Shown piece after piece: positions 1 to 6,144 of a stretch of 6,144 nucleotides of DNA (the first letter of the stretch is position 1; the number at the start of each line of letters is the position of its first letter). This stretch comes from JBMHDN01 sp049889355 (lineage in GTDB: Bacteria > Pseudomonadota > Alphaproteobacteria > Puniceispirillales > Puniceispirillaceae), in the NCBI GenBank assembly GCA_049889355.1, contig JBMHDN010000008.1:1-6144 (forward strand), written 5' to 3'. The position numbers and the translations under genes were made by a program. The notes beneath the pieces were generated by a model, which saw only the letters and a program-made list of their open reading frames with translations, had not been told where the DNA came from and did not search any database.

Positions 1-2298
1 GATCTGGATAAGAAACGCAAACATGACATCGAAATTGTTGTTGACCGTGTGATCATCAAACCTGATGCGGATAATCTGGCAACACGGCTGGCTGATTCGC
101 TGGAAACCGCTCTTGGGCTGTCTGACGGTCTGGCGTATGCAGATGATGCCAGCAGTGGCCAGCGCACTGTCTTTTCGGCCCGGTTTGCCTGTCCTGTATC
201 CGGTTTTACCATTGATGAGATAGAACCGCGCCTGTTTTCCTTCAATAACCCGTTTGGGGCCTGTCCTGACTGTGACGGTCTGGGGGTATCGTCTCATTTC
301 GAAGCTCAGCTGGTGGTGCCTGATCCGCGCTTGTCCTTGCGTCAGGGCGCTCTGGCACCTTGGGCGAAATCAACTTCCAAATATTATATCCAGACTCTGG
401 AAAGCCTGGCCAAAACCTTTGGCTTTTCGCTGGATGTGCCGTTTGAAGAGCTGGATATTCAGGTTCAGCATGTTCTGCTCCATGGCAGCGGCAATCAGGC
501 TGTTGAGATGATTTATGATGACGGGCTGCGGTCCTACCGGACCACAAAACCGTTTGAAGGGCTGTTGCCCAATCTGACCCGCCGCTATGTTGAGACAGAT
601 TCAAACTGGGTACGTGATGAGCTGGAAAAATTCCGCGCGATCCAGCCTTGTGAAGGGTGTGGCGGTAAACGATTAAAGGCTGAATCTCTGGCTGTGCGGA
701 TTGATGATAAGGATATTTCTGATATTTCTGCCCTTTCAATCGGTGATGCAGCAGACTGGTTTACACAGCTCTCTGACAGCCTGTCAGCACAACAATCTGA
801 AATTGCTGTACGCATTTTGAAAGAAATCAATGAACGGCTTGGCTTTCTATCGAATGTGGGGCTGCGCTATCTCAATCTCTCGCGCAATTCAGGGACGCTC
901 TCAGGCGGCGAATCTCAGCGTATCCGTCTGGCCTCACAAATTGGCTCAGGGCTCACCGGTGTGCTTTATGTACTCGATGAGCCATCTATTGGCCTGCATC
1001 AGCGCGATAATGACCGGCTGCTGGCTACCCTCACTCGGCTCAGAGATCTGGGCAATACTGTTCTGGTGGTCGAACATGATGAAGAAGCCATCCGGATGGC
1101 AGATTATGTCATTGATATGGGCCCAGGGGCCGGCGTGCATGGCGGTGAAGTAGTGGCCGCAGGCACGGCAAGTGAGATTATGCATCAGGCTGGTTCTATA
1201 ACCGGGGCATATCTGTCTGGGAAACGTGAAATATCGGTACCAACAAAGCGGCGCAAGACATTGAAAAAGCGCCAAATTACCGTCAAAGGGGCCAGCGGCA
1301 ATAACCTGAAAAATGTGGATATCAGCTTTCCGCTAGGGGTGATGACCTGCGTCACCGGTGTTTCAGGTGGCGGTAAATCCACGCTGGTTCTGGAAACCTT
1401 GTGGAAGGCACTGGCACGGCGTTTGCATAATGCGCGCGAGCTGCCTGCCCCACATAAAGATATCATCGGGCTAGAGCAGCTGGATAAGGTGGTGGATATT
1501 GACCAATCACCGATTGGCCGCACACCACGATCGAACCCGGCGACCTATACAGGGGCATTTACACCTATCAGAGAATGGTTTGCTGGCCTTCCAGAGGCAA
1601 AGGCGCGCGGCTATCAGCCTGGGCGTTTCTCATTCAATGTCAAAGGCGGGCGGTGTGAGGCTTGTCAGGGTGATGGCGTCATCAAGATTGAGATGCACTT
1701 CCTGCCAGATGTGTATGTCACTTGCGATGAATGTAAAGGCAAGCGGTATAACCGTGAGACGTTGGATATCACCTTCCGCGGCAAATCCATTGCAGATGTG
1801 CTGGATATGACGATTGAAGAAGGGGTGCAGTTTTTCAAGGCTGTGCCTTCTATCCGCGATAAATTACAAACCATGTTGCGGGTGGGGCTTGGCTATGTGC
1901 GTATCGGCCAGCAGGCCACCACCCTATCAGGCGGTGAGGCCCAGCGGGTGAAGCTGTCCAAGGAACTCTCCAAACGCGCCACAGGCAAGACCATCTATAT
2001 CTTAGATGAGCCGACCACAGGTCTGCATTTTGAAGATATTGCCAAATTGCTGGAAGTCCTGCAGGAACTGGTGGATAGCGGCAATAGTGTGATCGTTATT
2101 GAACATAATCTGGATGTGATTAAAACCGCAGATTGGGTGATTGATATGGGCCCAGAAGGCGGAGATGGCGGCGGCGCGCTGGTGGCAGCAGGGACACCTG
2201 AAGAGGTAGCCAAGATAGAGGGCTCGCATACCGGGCGGTATCTGGCGGCGATGCTAGCACCTGCTGAAAGACTTGATGAAACGCAGAAAGCCTCTTAA
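1..2298 (+). CDS. uvrA: UvrA, excinuclease ABC subunit A (5' end outside window)
   Basis: DNA-damage recognition ATPase of nucleotide excision repair; UvrA dimers load UvrB on lesions in the cytoplasm. The frame is open from base 1, so the GTG at 49 is internal and not the start. The 765 visible residues begin within the UvrB-binding region (KHDIEIVVDR); by comparison with E. coli UvrA (940 aa) about 190 residues are missing, including Walker A of the first ATPase. Visible in order, numbered from base 1: zinc finger 1 at 64-91, a CEGC pair at 217-220, ABC signature LSGGE at 300, Walker B VLDEP at 324-328, switch His 359, second Walker A GVSGGGKST at 453-461, zinc finger 2 CEAC/CDEC at 552-578 (bases 1654-1734), second LSGGE at 642 and LDEP at 668-671. 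Zinc finger 1 is CPVS...CPDC, so one zinc-ligand position is Ser. The family assignment is certain. Confidence 0.98.
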   Translation, partial: DLDKKRKHDIEIVVDRVIIKPDADNLATRLADSLETALGLSDGLAYADDASSGQRTVFSARFACPVSGFTIDEIEPRLFSFNNPFGACPDCDGLGVSSHFEAQLVVPDPRLSLRQGALAPWAKSTSKYYIQTLESLAKTFGFSLDVPFEELDIQVQHVLLHGSGNQAVEMIYDDGLRSYRTTKPFEGLLPNLTRRYVETDSNWVRDELEKFRAIQPCEGCGGKRLKAESLAVRIDDKDISDISALSIGDAADWFTQLSDSLSAQQSEIAVRILKEINERLGFLSNVGLRYLNLSRNSGTLSGGESQRIRLASQIGSGLTGVLYVLDEPSIGLHQRDNDRLLATLTRLRDLGNTVLVVEHDEEAIRMADYVIDMGPGAGVHGGEVVAAGTASEIMHQAGSITGAYLSGKREISVPTKRRKTLKKRQITVKGASGNNLKNVDISFPLGVMTCVTGVSGGGKSTLVLETLWKALARRLHNARELPAPHKDIIGLEQLDKVVDIDQSPIGRTPRSNPATYTGAFTPIREWFAGLPEAKARGYQPGRFSFNVKGGRCEACQGDGVIKIEMHFLPDVYVTCDECKGKRYNRETLDITFRGKSIADVLDMTIEEGVQFFKAVPSIRDKLQTMLRVGLGYVRIGQQATTLSGGEAQRVKLSKELSKRATGKTIYILDEPTTGLHFEDIAKLLEVLQELVDSGNSVIVIEHNLDVIKTADWVIDMGPEGGDGGGALVAAGTPEEVAKIEGSHTGRYLAAMLAPAERLDETQKAS

Positions 2299-2344
2299 AA
2301 CCCTGTCAGCCTGTATCAAACAACCTGCAAAGTGAGTATCCGCC
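2299..2344 (+). other. uvrA-trmFO intergenic gap, no terminator seen
   Basis: This 46-base spacer between the uvrA stop and the trmFO ATG holds no inverted repeat followed by a T-run and no convincing -35/-10 pair. The only ribosome-binding candidate is a weak AAGTGAG at 2330-2336, ending 8 bases before the ATG. The absence of a visible terminator allows read-through from uvrA into trmFO, but does not prove it. Confidence 0.4.
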
Positions 2345-3703
2345 ATGACAGATGCCTCTAAACCTCTTCATATTATTGGTGGCGGCCTGGCTGGCTCAGA
2401 AGCGGCCTGGCAGGCAGCACAGATGGGTGTGCCGGTGATTTTGCATGAAATGCGGCCTGTTAAACCCACCGATGTGCATCAAACTGAAAATCTGGCAGAG
2501 CTGGTCTGTTCTAATTCTTTTCGCTCAGACGATGCCAATAATAATGCAGTGGGTGTATTGCATCAGGAAATGCGGATGCTGGGCTCTGTCATTATAGGGC
2601 AGGCCGATATCCATGCGGTGCCTGCAGGCGGGGCATTGGCCGTTGACCGTGATCATTTTTCTGGCGGGGTTACAGAGGCGCTCAGCCAGCATCCGCTGAT
2701 CACGCTGGACAGATCAGAGATCACCGGCCTGCCGCCGGCAGATTGGGGCCAGACCATCATTGCAACAGGCCCCCTCACCTCTGCACCGCTGGCAGAAGCC
2801 ATCCATGCTGAGACAGGCGAAGAAGATTTGGCCTTTTTCGATGCGATTGCCCCGATTGTGCATTTTGACAGCATCAATATGGATGTGGCCTGGTTCCAGT
2901 CGCGCTATGATAAAGGAGATGGCAAGGATTATATCAATTGCCCGATGACCGAAGCGCAATATAACGCCTTTATCCAAGGGCTGGTCGATGGCGAGAAAAT
3001 GTCCTTTAGAGAATGGGAAGAAAACACGCCCTATTTTGATGGCTGCATGCCGATTGAAGTGATGGCAGAACGCGGGCCTGAAACCTTGCGCTTTGGGCCG
3101 ATGAAGCCAGTGGGGCTGACCAATGCCCATGATGGTTCGCGCCCGCATGCGGTGGTGCAACTGCGTCAGGATAACAAGCTGGGCACGCTGTTTAATATGG
3201 TGGGTTTTCAGACCAAGATGAAATATGGCGCGCAGGTCCAATTATTTCAGACGATCCCAGGTTTAGAAGAGGCGCAATTTGCACGGCTTGGCGGGCTGCA
3301 TCGCAATACCTTTATCAATGCACCAAAATTGCTGGACACTGAATTGCGGCTAAAGAGCCGGCCAGATATCCGTTTTGCAGGTCAGATAACCGGTGTTGAA
3401 GGCTATGTGGAATCAGCGGCGATTGGCGGTATGGCTGGACGCATGGCCGCCGCTCAATTGCTAGGTCAGTCTTTTACACCGCCGCCAATGGAAACCGCGC
3501 ATGGCGCATTGCTCAGCCATTTAACAGGCGGTGCGATGATTGACAGCTTCCAGCCGATGAATGTGAATTTTGGCCTGTTCCCACCTATGGAGCCGGTGAT
3601 CACCCCTAATGGCAAAAAACGCTATTTAAAAGGCCGCGATCGCAAAATGGGCTATGCGAAACGCGCGTTAGAGGCGATGGATAGCTGGATCAAAGCTGCC
3701 TAG
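2345..3703 (+). CDS. trmFO: TrmFO, methylenetetrahydrofolate-tRNA-(uracil-5)-methyltransferase
   Basis: Flavoprotein that makes 5-methyluridine at position 54 of the tRNA T-loop, using 5,10-methylenetetrahydrofolate as carbon donor and reduced FAD as reductant, in contrast to the SAM-dependent TrmA. The 452 residues match the family length (about 435-470). An N-terminal Rossmann FAD-binding motif, IIGGGLAGSEAA, lies at 10-21. The conserved ENLAELVCSNSFR block carries Cys55, and FDGCMPIEVMAERG carries Cys234; these correspond to the two functional cysteines known in Bacillus subtilis TrmFO (Cys53 and Cys226). A C-terminal FAD-contact region, FAGQITGVEGYVESAAIGG, is near 345-364. The ATG was chosen because the Rossmann strand starts at about residue 7, as in homologues. 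The name gid is an older synonym; the MnmG (GidA) paralogue is larger and lacks this arrangement. The gene ends 12 bases from the convergent minus-strand operon. Confidence 0.97.
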   Translation: MTDASKPLHIIGGGLAGSEAAWQAAQMGVPVILHEMRPVKPTDVHQTENLAELVCSNSFRSDDANNNAVGVLHQEMRMLGSVIIGQADIHAVPAGGALAVDRDHFSGGVTEALSQHPLITLDRSEITGLPPADWGQTIIATGPLTSAPLAEAIHAETGEEDLAFFDAIAPIVHFDSINMDVAWFQSRYDKGDGKDYINCPMTEAQYNAFIQGLVDGEKMSFREWEENTPYFDGCMPIEVMAERGPETLRFGPMKPVGLTNAHDGSRPHAVVQLRQDNKLGTLFNMVGFQTKMKYGAQVQLFQTIPGLEEAQFARLGGLHRNTFINAPKLLDTELRLKSRPDIRFAGQITGVEGYVESAAIGGMAGRMAAAQLLGQSFTPPPMETAHGALLSHLTGGAMIDSFQPMNVNFGLFPPMEPVITPNGKKRYLKGRDRKMGYAKRALEAMDSWIKAA

Positions 3704-3715
3704 GTGAAAGCCCCA
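3704..3715. other. 12-base convergent gap between trmFO and the secDF operon
   Basis: The stops of trmFO and the NDUFAF6-like gene face each other across 12 bases. I see no GC-rich hairpin with a T-run for either direction here or in the adjoining gene ends; the best inverted match is GCTG/CAGC with a long loop, which is not credible as an intrinsic terminator. Transcripts from either side therefore probably run into the opposite gene or end by Rho. Confidence 0.5.
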
Positions 3716-4306
3716 TCAGCCAAAGAGGATTTTGCGGAAAAGATAAAAGGCAAGCCGCTTGTCATCTGGCGTAGAAGGGCTTTCTTGCTGGCGTTTAATC
3801 AGCCAGAAAGCCGCCTGAAAAAAGCCGCTTAACGATCTGTAATCTTTTGGTTTTTCGAGTGGCCTAACCTCAAGGTGATTGGCTATCCGGCCAATATTGC
3901 GGGCGATATCATCGCAAGATTTTCCCTGCCCAACTGCGAGCCAGCCAAGCATATAAACCCAGCCATCTAGACAGTTATTGAGCGCCTCTGGCTGGTCTTT
4001 ATCACAGGCGTCAAACCAGTGCTGCATAAAGCTTTCAACAGGCAGGTCATGACGGGCAGCGTGATCCAGCAAACGTTCAGCCAAAGGCACGCCTTTTGCC
4101 GCGCCTGTCTCAAACATCTCAACCCACCATTGCAGGCGGATTTGACGCAAAAGCGGCTCTTTGGTCACGGCAATGGCCCGGTCTAGGGTAAAGGCGAATA
4201 ACAGCAAATCGGCCAATAAGGCACGGCGTTCTGGTTTCTCAAAGCTAAGGCACAGCCATAAGGGGTAATGGTCTTGTTTAAGCGCGTCTAAGCCAGACAT
4301 AAGCAT
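3716..4306 (-). CDS. Short squalene/phytoene synthase-fold protein, NDUFAF6-like
   Basis: 196-residue, helix-rich protein. Its N-terminal half follows the pattern of the bacterial and mitochondrial NDUFAF6 branch of the squalene/phytoene synthase superfamily: a D-Y-x-L-W-L start (about 12-18), PERRALLADLLLFAF at 25-39, and EPLLRQIRLQWW at 50-61, the best landmark. True synthases carry two Asp-rich Mg-diphosphate motifs; neither is recognisable here (LDRAIAVTKE stands where the first would be), so prenyl condensation is unlikely. Relatives are usually about 270-330 residues; this one lacks the stretch after the IARNIGRIANHL helix (134-145) and ends at a short RLAFYLFRKILFG helix. No signal peptide or membrane segment is seen. 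ATG at 4306 directly follows the upstream stop; ATG at 4300 (MSGLDALKQD) is an equally good start. Human NDUFAF6 is a complex I assembly factor; a similar role here is inference. Confidence 0.8.
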   Translation of the reverse strand: MLMSGLDALKQDHYPLWLCLSFEKPERRALLADLLLFAFTLDRAIAVTKEPLLRQIRLQWWVEMFETGAAKGVPLAERLLDHAARHDLPVESFMQHWFDACDKDQPEALNNCLDGWVYMLGWLAVGQGKSCDDIARNIGRIANHLEVRPLEKPKDYRSLSGFFQAAFWLIKRQQESPSTPDDKRLAFYLFRKILFG

Positions 4307-4309
4307 TTA
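4298..4309 (-). other. Zero-gap stop/start junction TAA-ATG
   Basis: On the minus strand the NDUFAF3-like stop TAA (4309-4307) is followed at once by ATG (4306-4304), with a second in-frame ATG two codons on (4300-4298). No Shine-Dalgarno-like purine run precedes either, so initiation probably depends on ribosomes finishing the upstream gene. The sequence alone cannot decide between the two ATGs. Confidence 0.7.
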
Positions 4310-4711
4310 GCGGCCAACAGGCAGGAAAAAGCCGGCGACATCGCGTTTCTCGCTGATCAGCACATTCCATGTGCGACAGGCAGATGCCGTGCTCAATACT
4401 TCGAGGGCAAAACCAGCCGCAGAGAGGGCCGCTCGCAATTTGGGATAGGGGCTGGTTGGTGCACCGCCGGTCCCGAATAAAATCAGTGGCGGTTTATAGT
4501 CACCCAACAAGGCCAGCCATTCATCGGCTGACGGCTCAGCAGCGTTTAAGGGCGACCAGCTGGTATAATCACGCGGAAACAGCAGGACAGGCCCGTCTAT
4601 TTTCTGGTGGTTTAAGGTAAAACCCGTCTCATCATAGCCATTTACAAGGGTGAGTTTACCATCACCTTCAAAGCTTTGAATTTGAACCAGTTTTTCAATT
4701 TTATCTGACAT
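4307..4711 (-). CDS. Mth938/NDUFAF3-domain protein
   Basis: Small soluble protein of 134 residues, the normal size for the Mth938-like (DUF498/DUF598) family. Recognisable blocks are the early beta region, ending in GPVLLFPRDYTSW at 40-52 (the strand and Trp seen in the family), LILFGTGGAP at 76-85, and the hallmark STASACRTWNVLISEKRDVAGF at 107-128, which matches the family's T-x-x-A-C-R-T-x-N-x-L-x-x-E-x-R-x-V-A pattern. No signal peptide or transmembrane helix is seen. The human homologue NDUFAF3 assists complex I assembly; the biochemical activity of the bacterial proteins is not established to my knowledge. The start ATG overlaps the secF stop by one base, and the stop abuts the next gene's ATG, so it is translated within the secDF operon. 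Confidence 0.9.
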   Translation of the reverse strand: MSDKIEKLVQIQSFEGDGKLTLVNGYDETGFTLNHQKIDGPVLLFPRDYTSWSPLNAAEPSADEWLALLGDYKPPLILFGTGGAPTSPYPKLRAALSAAGFALEVLSTASACRTWNVLISEKRDVAGFFLPVGR

Positions 4712-4713
4712 CA
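4709..4713 (-). other. One-base stop/start overlap TGATG (secF / NDUFAF3-like)
   Basis: On the minus strand TGA of secF (4713-4711) and ATG of the next gene (4711-4709) share one A. A weak GAAGG lies just upstream, only about three bases from the ATG. This arrangement usually means termination-reinitiation coupling and links production of the small protein to SecF. Confidence 0.85.
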
Positions 4714-5670
4714 GCCTTCATTGCTCTTGCTGCCTGAACCAGTTGCAGCTGGATCATCATCTTCATCTTGCATCGCTTGTTTCACATCAAAGCGATTGAT
4801 CAAGCCAACAGCTACGAAAATAGAGCTATAGGTTCCGATGGTAACCCCCCAGAGCATAGCCAATGCAAAATCGCGCAAGACCGCCCCTCCAAAGAAAATG
4901 ATGGCCAGCAATGCAAGCGCGGTGGTGACAGAAGTGGTGACGGTACGTGATAAGGTCTCGTTCAGCGCCTTATTCAGGATATCGCGTTGCTCCCAGCTCT
5001 TATAGCGGCGCATATTCTCGCGCACCCGGTCAAACACCACCACGGTATCATTGATAGAATAACCAGCAATCGTCAGGATAGCGGCAATAGTGGCGAGGTT
5101 AAATTCAAACTGGGTGAGCGCAAACAGACCAATGGTGGAAATCACATCATGTGTCAAAGCCGCAATCGCAGTGATCGCAAACTGCCATTCAAAACGGAAC
5201 CAGATATAAACCATGATGGCCAATAACGCGCAGGCCACGGCCAAAATGCCTTTTTCGGTGAGCTCCTTGCCAATCGCAGGGCCGACAAACTCAGTCCGGC
5301 GAATATCAAACTCAGCTCCTAAGGCCTGTGTAATAGCGGTGATGGCTGCAATCTGGGCTTTTTCATCACCTGACTGGCGCTGAACCCGAATGAGGATATC
5401 TTCATCCGTGCCAAATTGCTGAATAGAAATATCGCCCAGATCCAGGGATGAGAGATCGCGGCGTATATCTGCGATATCGACCGCAGATTGGCCACGGGCT
5501 TCCAGCAGAATACCGCCTCTGAAATCAATACCCAGATTAAGCCCCTGAATAAGAAACAAGCCAATAGAACCAAGGACCAAAAGCGCAGAGAAAATACCTG
5601 CAATTTTTGATTTACCCAGGAAATCAAATGACGCGTTTGCCGGAACAAGCTTGAGACGGAATGCAAACAT
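4711..5670 (-). CDS. secF: SecF, protein translocase subunit
   Basis: Inner-membrane RND-family subunit which, with SecD, uses the proton gradient to help pull proteins out of SecYEG and to support membrane insertion. The 319 residues match E. coli SecF (323). Layout: cytoplasmic start MFAFRLKLVPAN, TM1 about 24-42, SecF landmark GIDFRGG at 48-53, a periplasmic domain of about 95 residues ending in EFVGPAIGKEL (127-137), then five closely packed helices at about 140-158, 163-184, 192-212, 246-262 and 266-292. The signature SINDTVVVFDRVREN is at 205-219 (bases 5014-5058), followed by the conserved RT-x-x-T-S-x-T-T block at 242-250. The frame extends upstream to 5736, but that part overlaps the secD end in another frame; ATG at 5670 has a good ribosome-binding site and the expected N-terminus. 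The acidic tail (DEDDDP) is poorly conserved. Confidence 0.97.
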   Translation of the reverse strand: MFAFRLKLVPANASFDFLGKSKIAGIFSALLVLGSIGLFLIQGLNLGIDFRGGILLEARGQSAVDIADIRRDLSSLDLGDISIQQFGTDEDILIRVQRQSGDEKAQIAAITAITQALGAEFDIRRTEFVGPAIGKELTEKGILAVACALLAIMVYIWFRFEWQFAITAIAALTHDVISTIGLFALTQFEFNLATIAAILTIAGYSINDTVVVFDRVRENMRRYKSWEQRDILNKALNETLSRTVTTSVTTALALLAIIFFGGAVLRDFALAMLWGVTIGTYSSIFVAVGLINRFDVKQAMQDEDDDPAATGSGSKSNEG

Positions 5671-5676
5671 AGTGAT

Positions 5677-5683
5677 CTTCCTT
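5677..5683 (-). promoter_or_regulatory. Shine-Dalgarno site for secF
   Basis: Minus-strand AAGGAAG, six bases before the ATG at 5670. It lies in the 16-base gap after the secD stop and decides in favour of the 5670 start over the upstream in-frame start at 5736, which would lie inside secD. Confidence 0.8.
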
Positions 5684-5686
5684 GGG

Positions 5687-6144
5687 TTAAAGGACCAGAA
5701 CCGGCTTTTTAGACCGGTTGGCCCAAAGCACAACAAACAGGCGGGTCACCAAAATGGCGGTGAAGAGTGAGGTGATAATCCCGATACTCAAGGTCACCGC
5801 AAAGCCGCGCACTGGCCCTGAGCCAAAGATATATAAGAACAAGGCAGCGAATAAGGTGGTGAGATTCGCATCCAAAATCGTCGCAATAGCCCGGTTATAG
5901 CCAGCTTCAATCGCACTGCGTACATTGCGCCCGCGCACCATTTCTTCTTTAATCCGCTCAAAGACCAAGACATTGGCATCCACCGCCATCCCCATCGTCA
6001 GGACAATGCCGGCAATGCCAGGCAAGGTCAGTGTCGCGCCGATGGCTGACAGACCGCCCAGGATGAGGATGATATTGGCCAGCAAGGCGACATTGGCAAA
6101 AATACCGAACAAGCCATAGGTCGCCACCATAAAGACAGCCACCA
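5687..6144 (-). CDS. secD: SecD, protein translocase subunit (C-terminal part; 5' end outside window)
   Basis: C-terminal 152 or so residues of SecD, the larger partner of SecF in the proton-driven SecDF complex of the inner membrane. The frame runs off the right edge without a start, so this is a window cut and not a broken gene; E. coli SecD is 615 residues, so about three-quarters is missing. Visible are the last membrane helices of the RND-like domain: a hydrophobic segment ending in ILILGGLSAIGATLTLPGIAG, then the family signature GMAVDANVLVFERIKEE (bases about 5945-5993), the conserved AIATILDANLTTL block, the FGSGPVRGFAVTLSIGIITS stretch and a final helix containing AILVTRLFVVLW, followed by a short basic tail. 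The stop is 16 bases before secF. Upstream genes of the operon (often yajC) and the promoter lie outside the window. Confidence 0.97.
   Translation of the reverse strand, partial: VAVFMVATYGLFGIFANVALLANIILILGGLSAIGATLTLPGIAGIVLTMGMAVDANVLVFERIKEEMVRGRNVRSAIEAGYNRAIATILDANLTTLFAALFLYIFGSGPVRGFAVTLSIGIITSLFTAILVTRLFVVLWANRSKKPVLVL

Noticed and set aside
49..51. GTG as the start of UvrA
   Set aside because: The frame is open and homologous upstream to base 1 (LDKKRKHDIEIVVDR is a conserved UvrA block), so the gene begins before the window.
242..739. 165-residue open frame on the minus strand inside uvrA
   Set aside because: It lies wholly antisense to strongly conserved uvrA coding sequence, has no recognisable domain, and its composition is that of a shadow frame.
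1357..1383. UvrA second Walker A reads GVSGGGKST rather than the E. coli GVSGSGKST, suggesting altered ATPase
   Set aside because: It still fits G-x4-G-K-S/T with all key residues, and I recall the same variant in other alphaproteobacterial UvrAs.
2714..3241. 175-residue open frame on the minus strand inside trmFO
   Set aside because: It is antisense to conserved TrmFO sequence; the His/Ile/Arg-rich translation matches no family and is best explained as a complement of the real gene.
3636..3643. GCGATCGC palindrome, resembling the HIP1 element
   Set aside because: I noticed only this one copy, inside trmFO coding sequence; HIP1 is meaningful only when heavily over-represented, as in cyanobacteria.
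3716..4306. Functional phytoene or squalene synthase for carotenoid or hopanoid synthesis
   Set aside because: It is too short, lacks both Asp-rich motifs, and has no carotenoid or hopanoid genes beside it; the secDF/NDUFAF3 context fits the NDUFAF6 branch better.
5671..5736. Upstream extension of SecF to an ATG at 5736
   Set aside because: The extra 22 residues are not SecF-like and overlap the secD 3' end in a different frame; the ATG at 5670 has a proper ribosome-binding site.

Overview
The window reads as a compact stretch of ordinary chromosome from an alphaproteobacterium of roughly balanced GC content. UvrA, TrmFO, SecD and SecF all resemble alphaproteobacterial forms, and the secD-secF-NDUFAF3-like-NDUFAF6-like gene order is, from recalled knowledge, an alphaproteobacterial arrangement. 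A marine SAR116-like or related lineage is possible, but I cannot fix the genus. Nothing mobile, phage-like, CRISPR-like or RNA-gene-like is visible, and coding density is close to complete.

Left half (plus strand): the 3' four-fifths of uvrA (nucleotide excision repair ATPase; the 5' end lies outside the window), then a 46-base gap, then a complete trmFO (folate/FAD-dependent tRNA U54 methyltransferase). The two genes could share a transcript, but their functions are unrelated.

Right half (minus strand, read from the right edge leftwards): the 3' end of secD, a complete secF, a small Mth938/NDUFAF3-type protein and a short squalene/phytoene-synthase-fold protein related to NDUFAF6. The spacing is very tight: 16 nt between secD and secF, a one-base TGATG stop/start overlap, then a stop followed immediately by an ATG. 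This is an operon in which translation is probably coupled. It meets trmFO tail to tail with only 12 bases between the stop codons.

The most interesting content is that operon. SecD and SecF assist protein export and membrane insertion. The two genes that follow are bacterial relatives of two human mitochondrial complex I assembly factors, so the cluster may join membrane insertion to respiratory-complex assembly. The NDUFAF6-like protein here is unusually short and lacks the aspartate-rich motifs of prenyl synthases, so it is probably not an enzyme. A second point is that UvrA zinc finger 1 has a serine in place of one of its four cysteines. I found no clearly new biological system.
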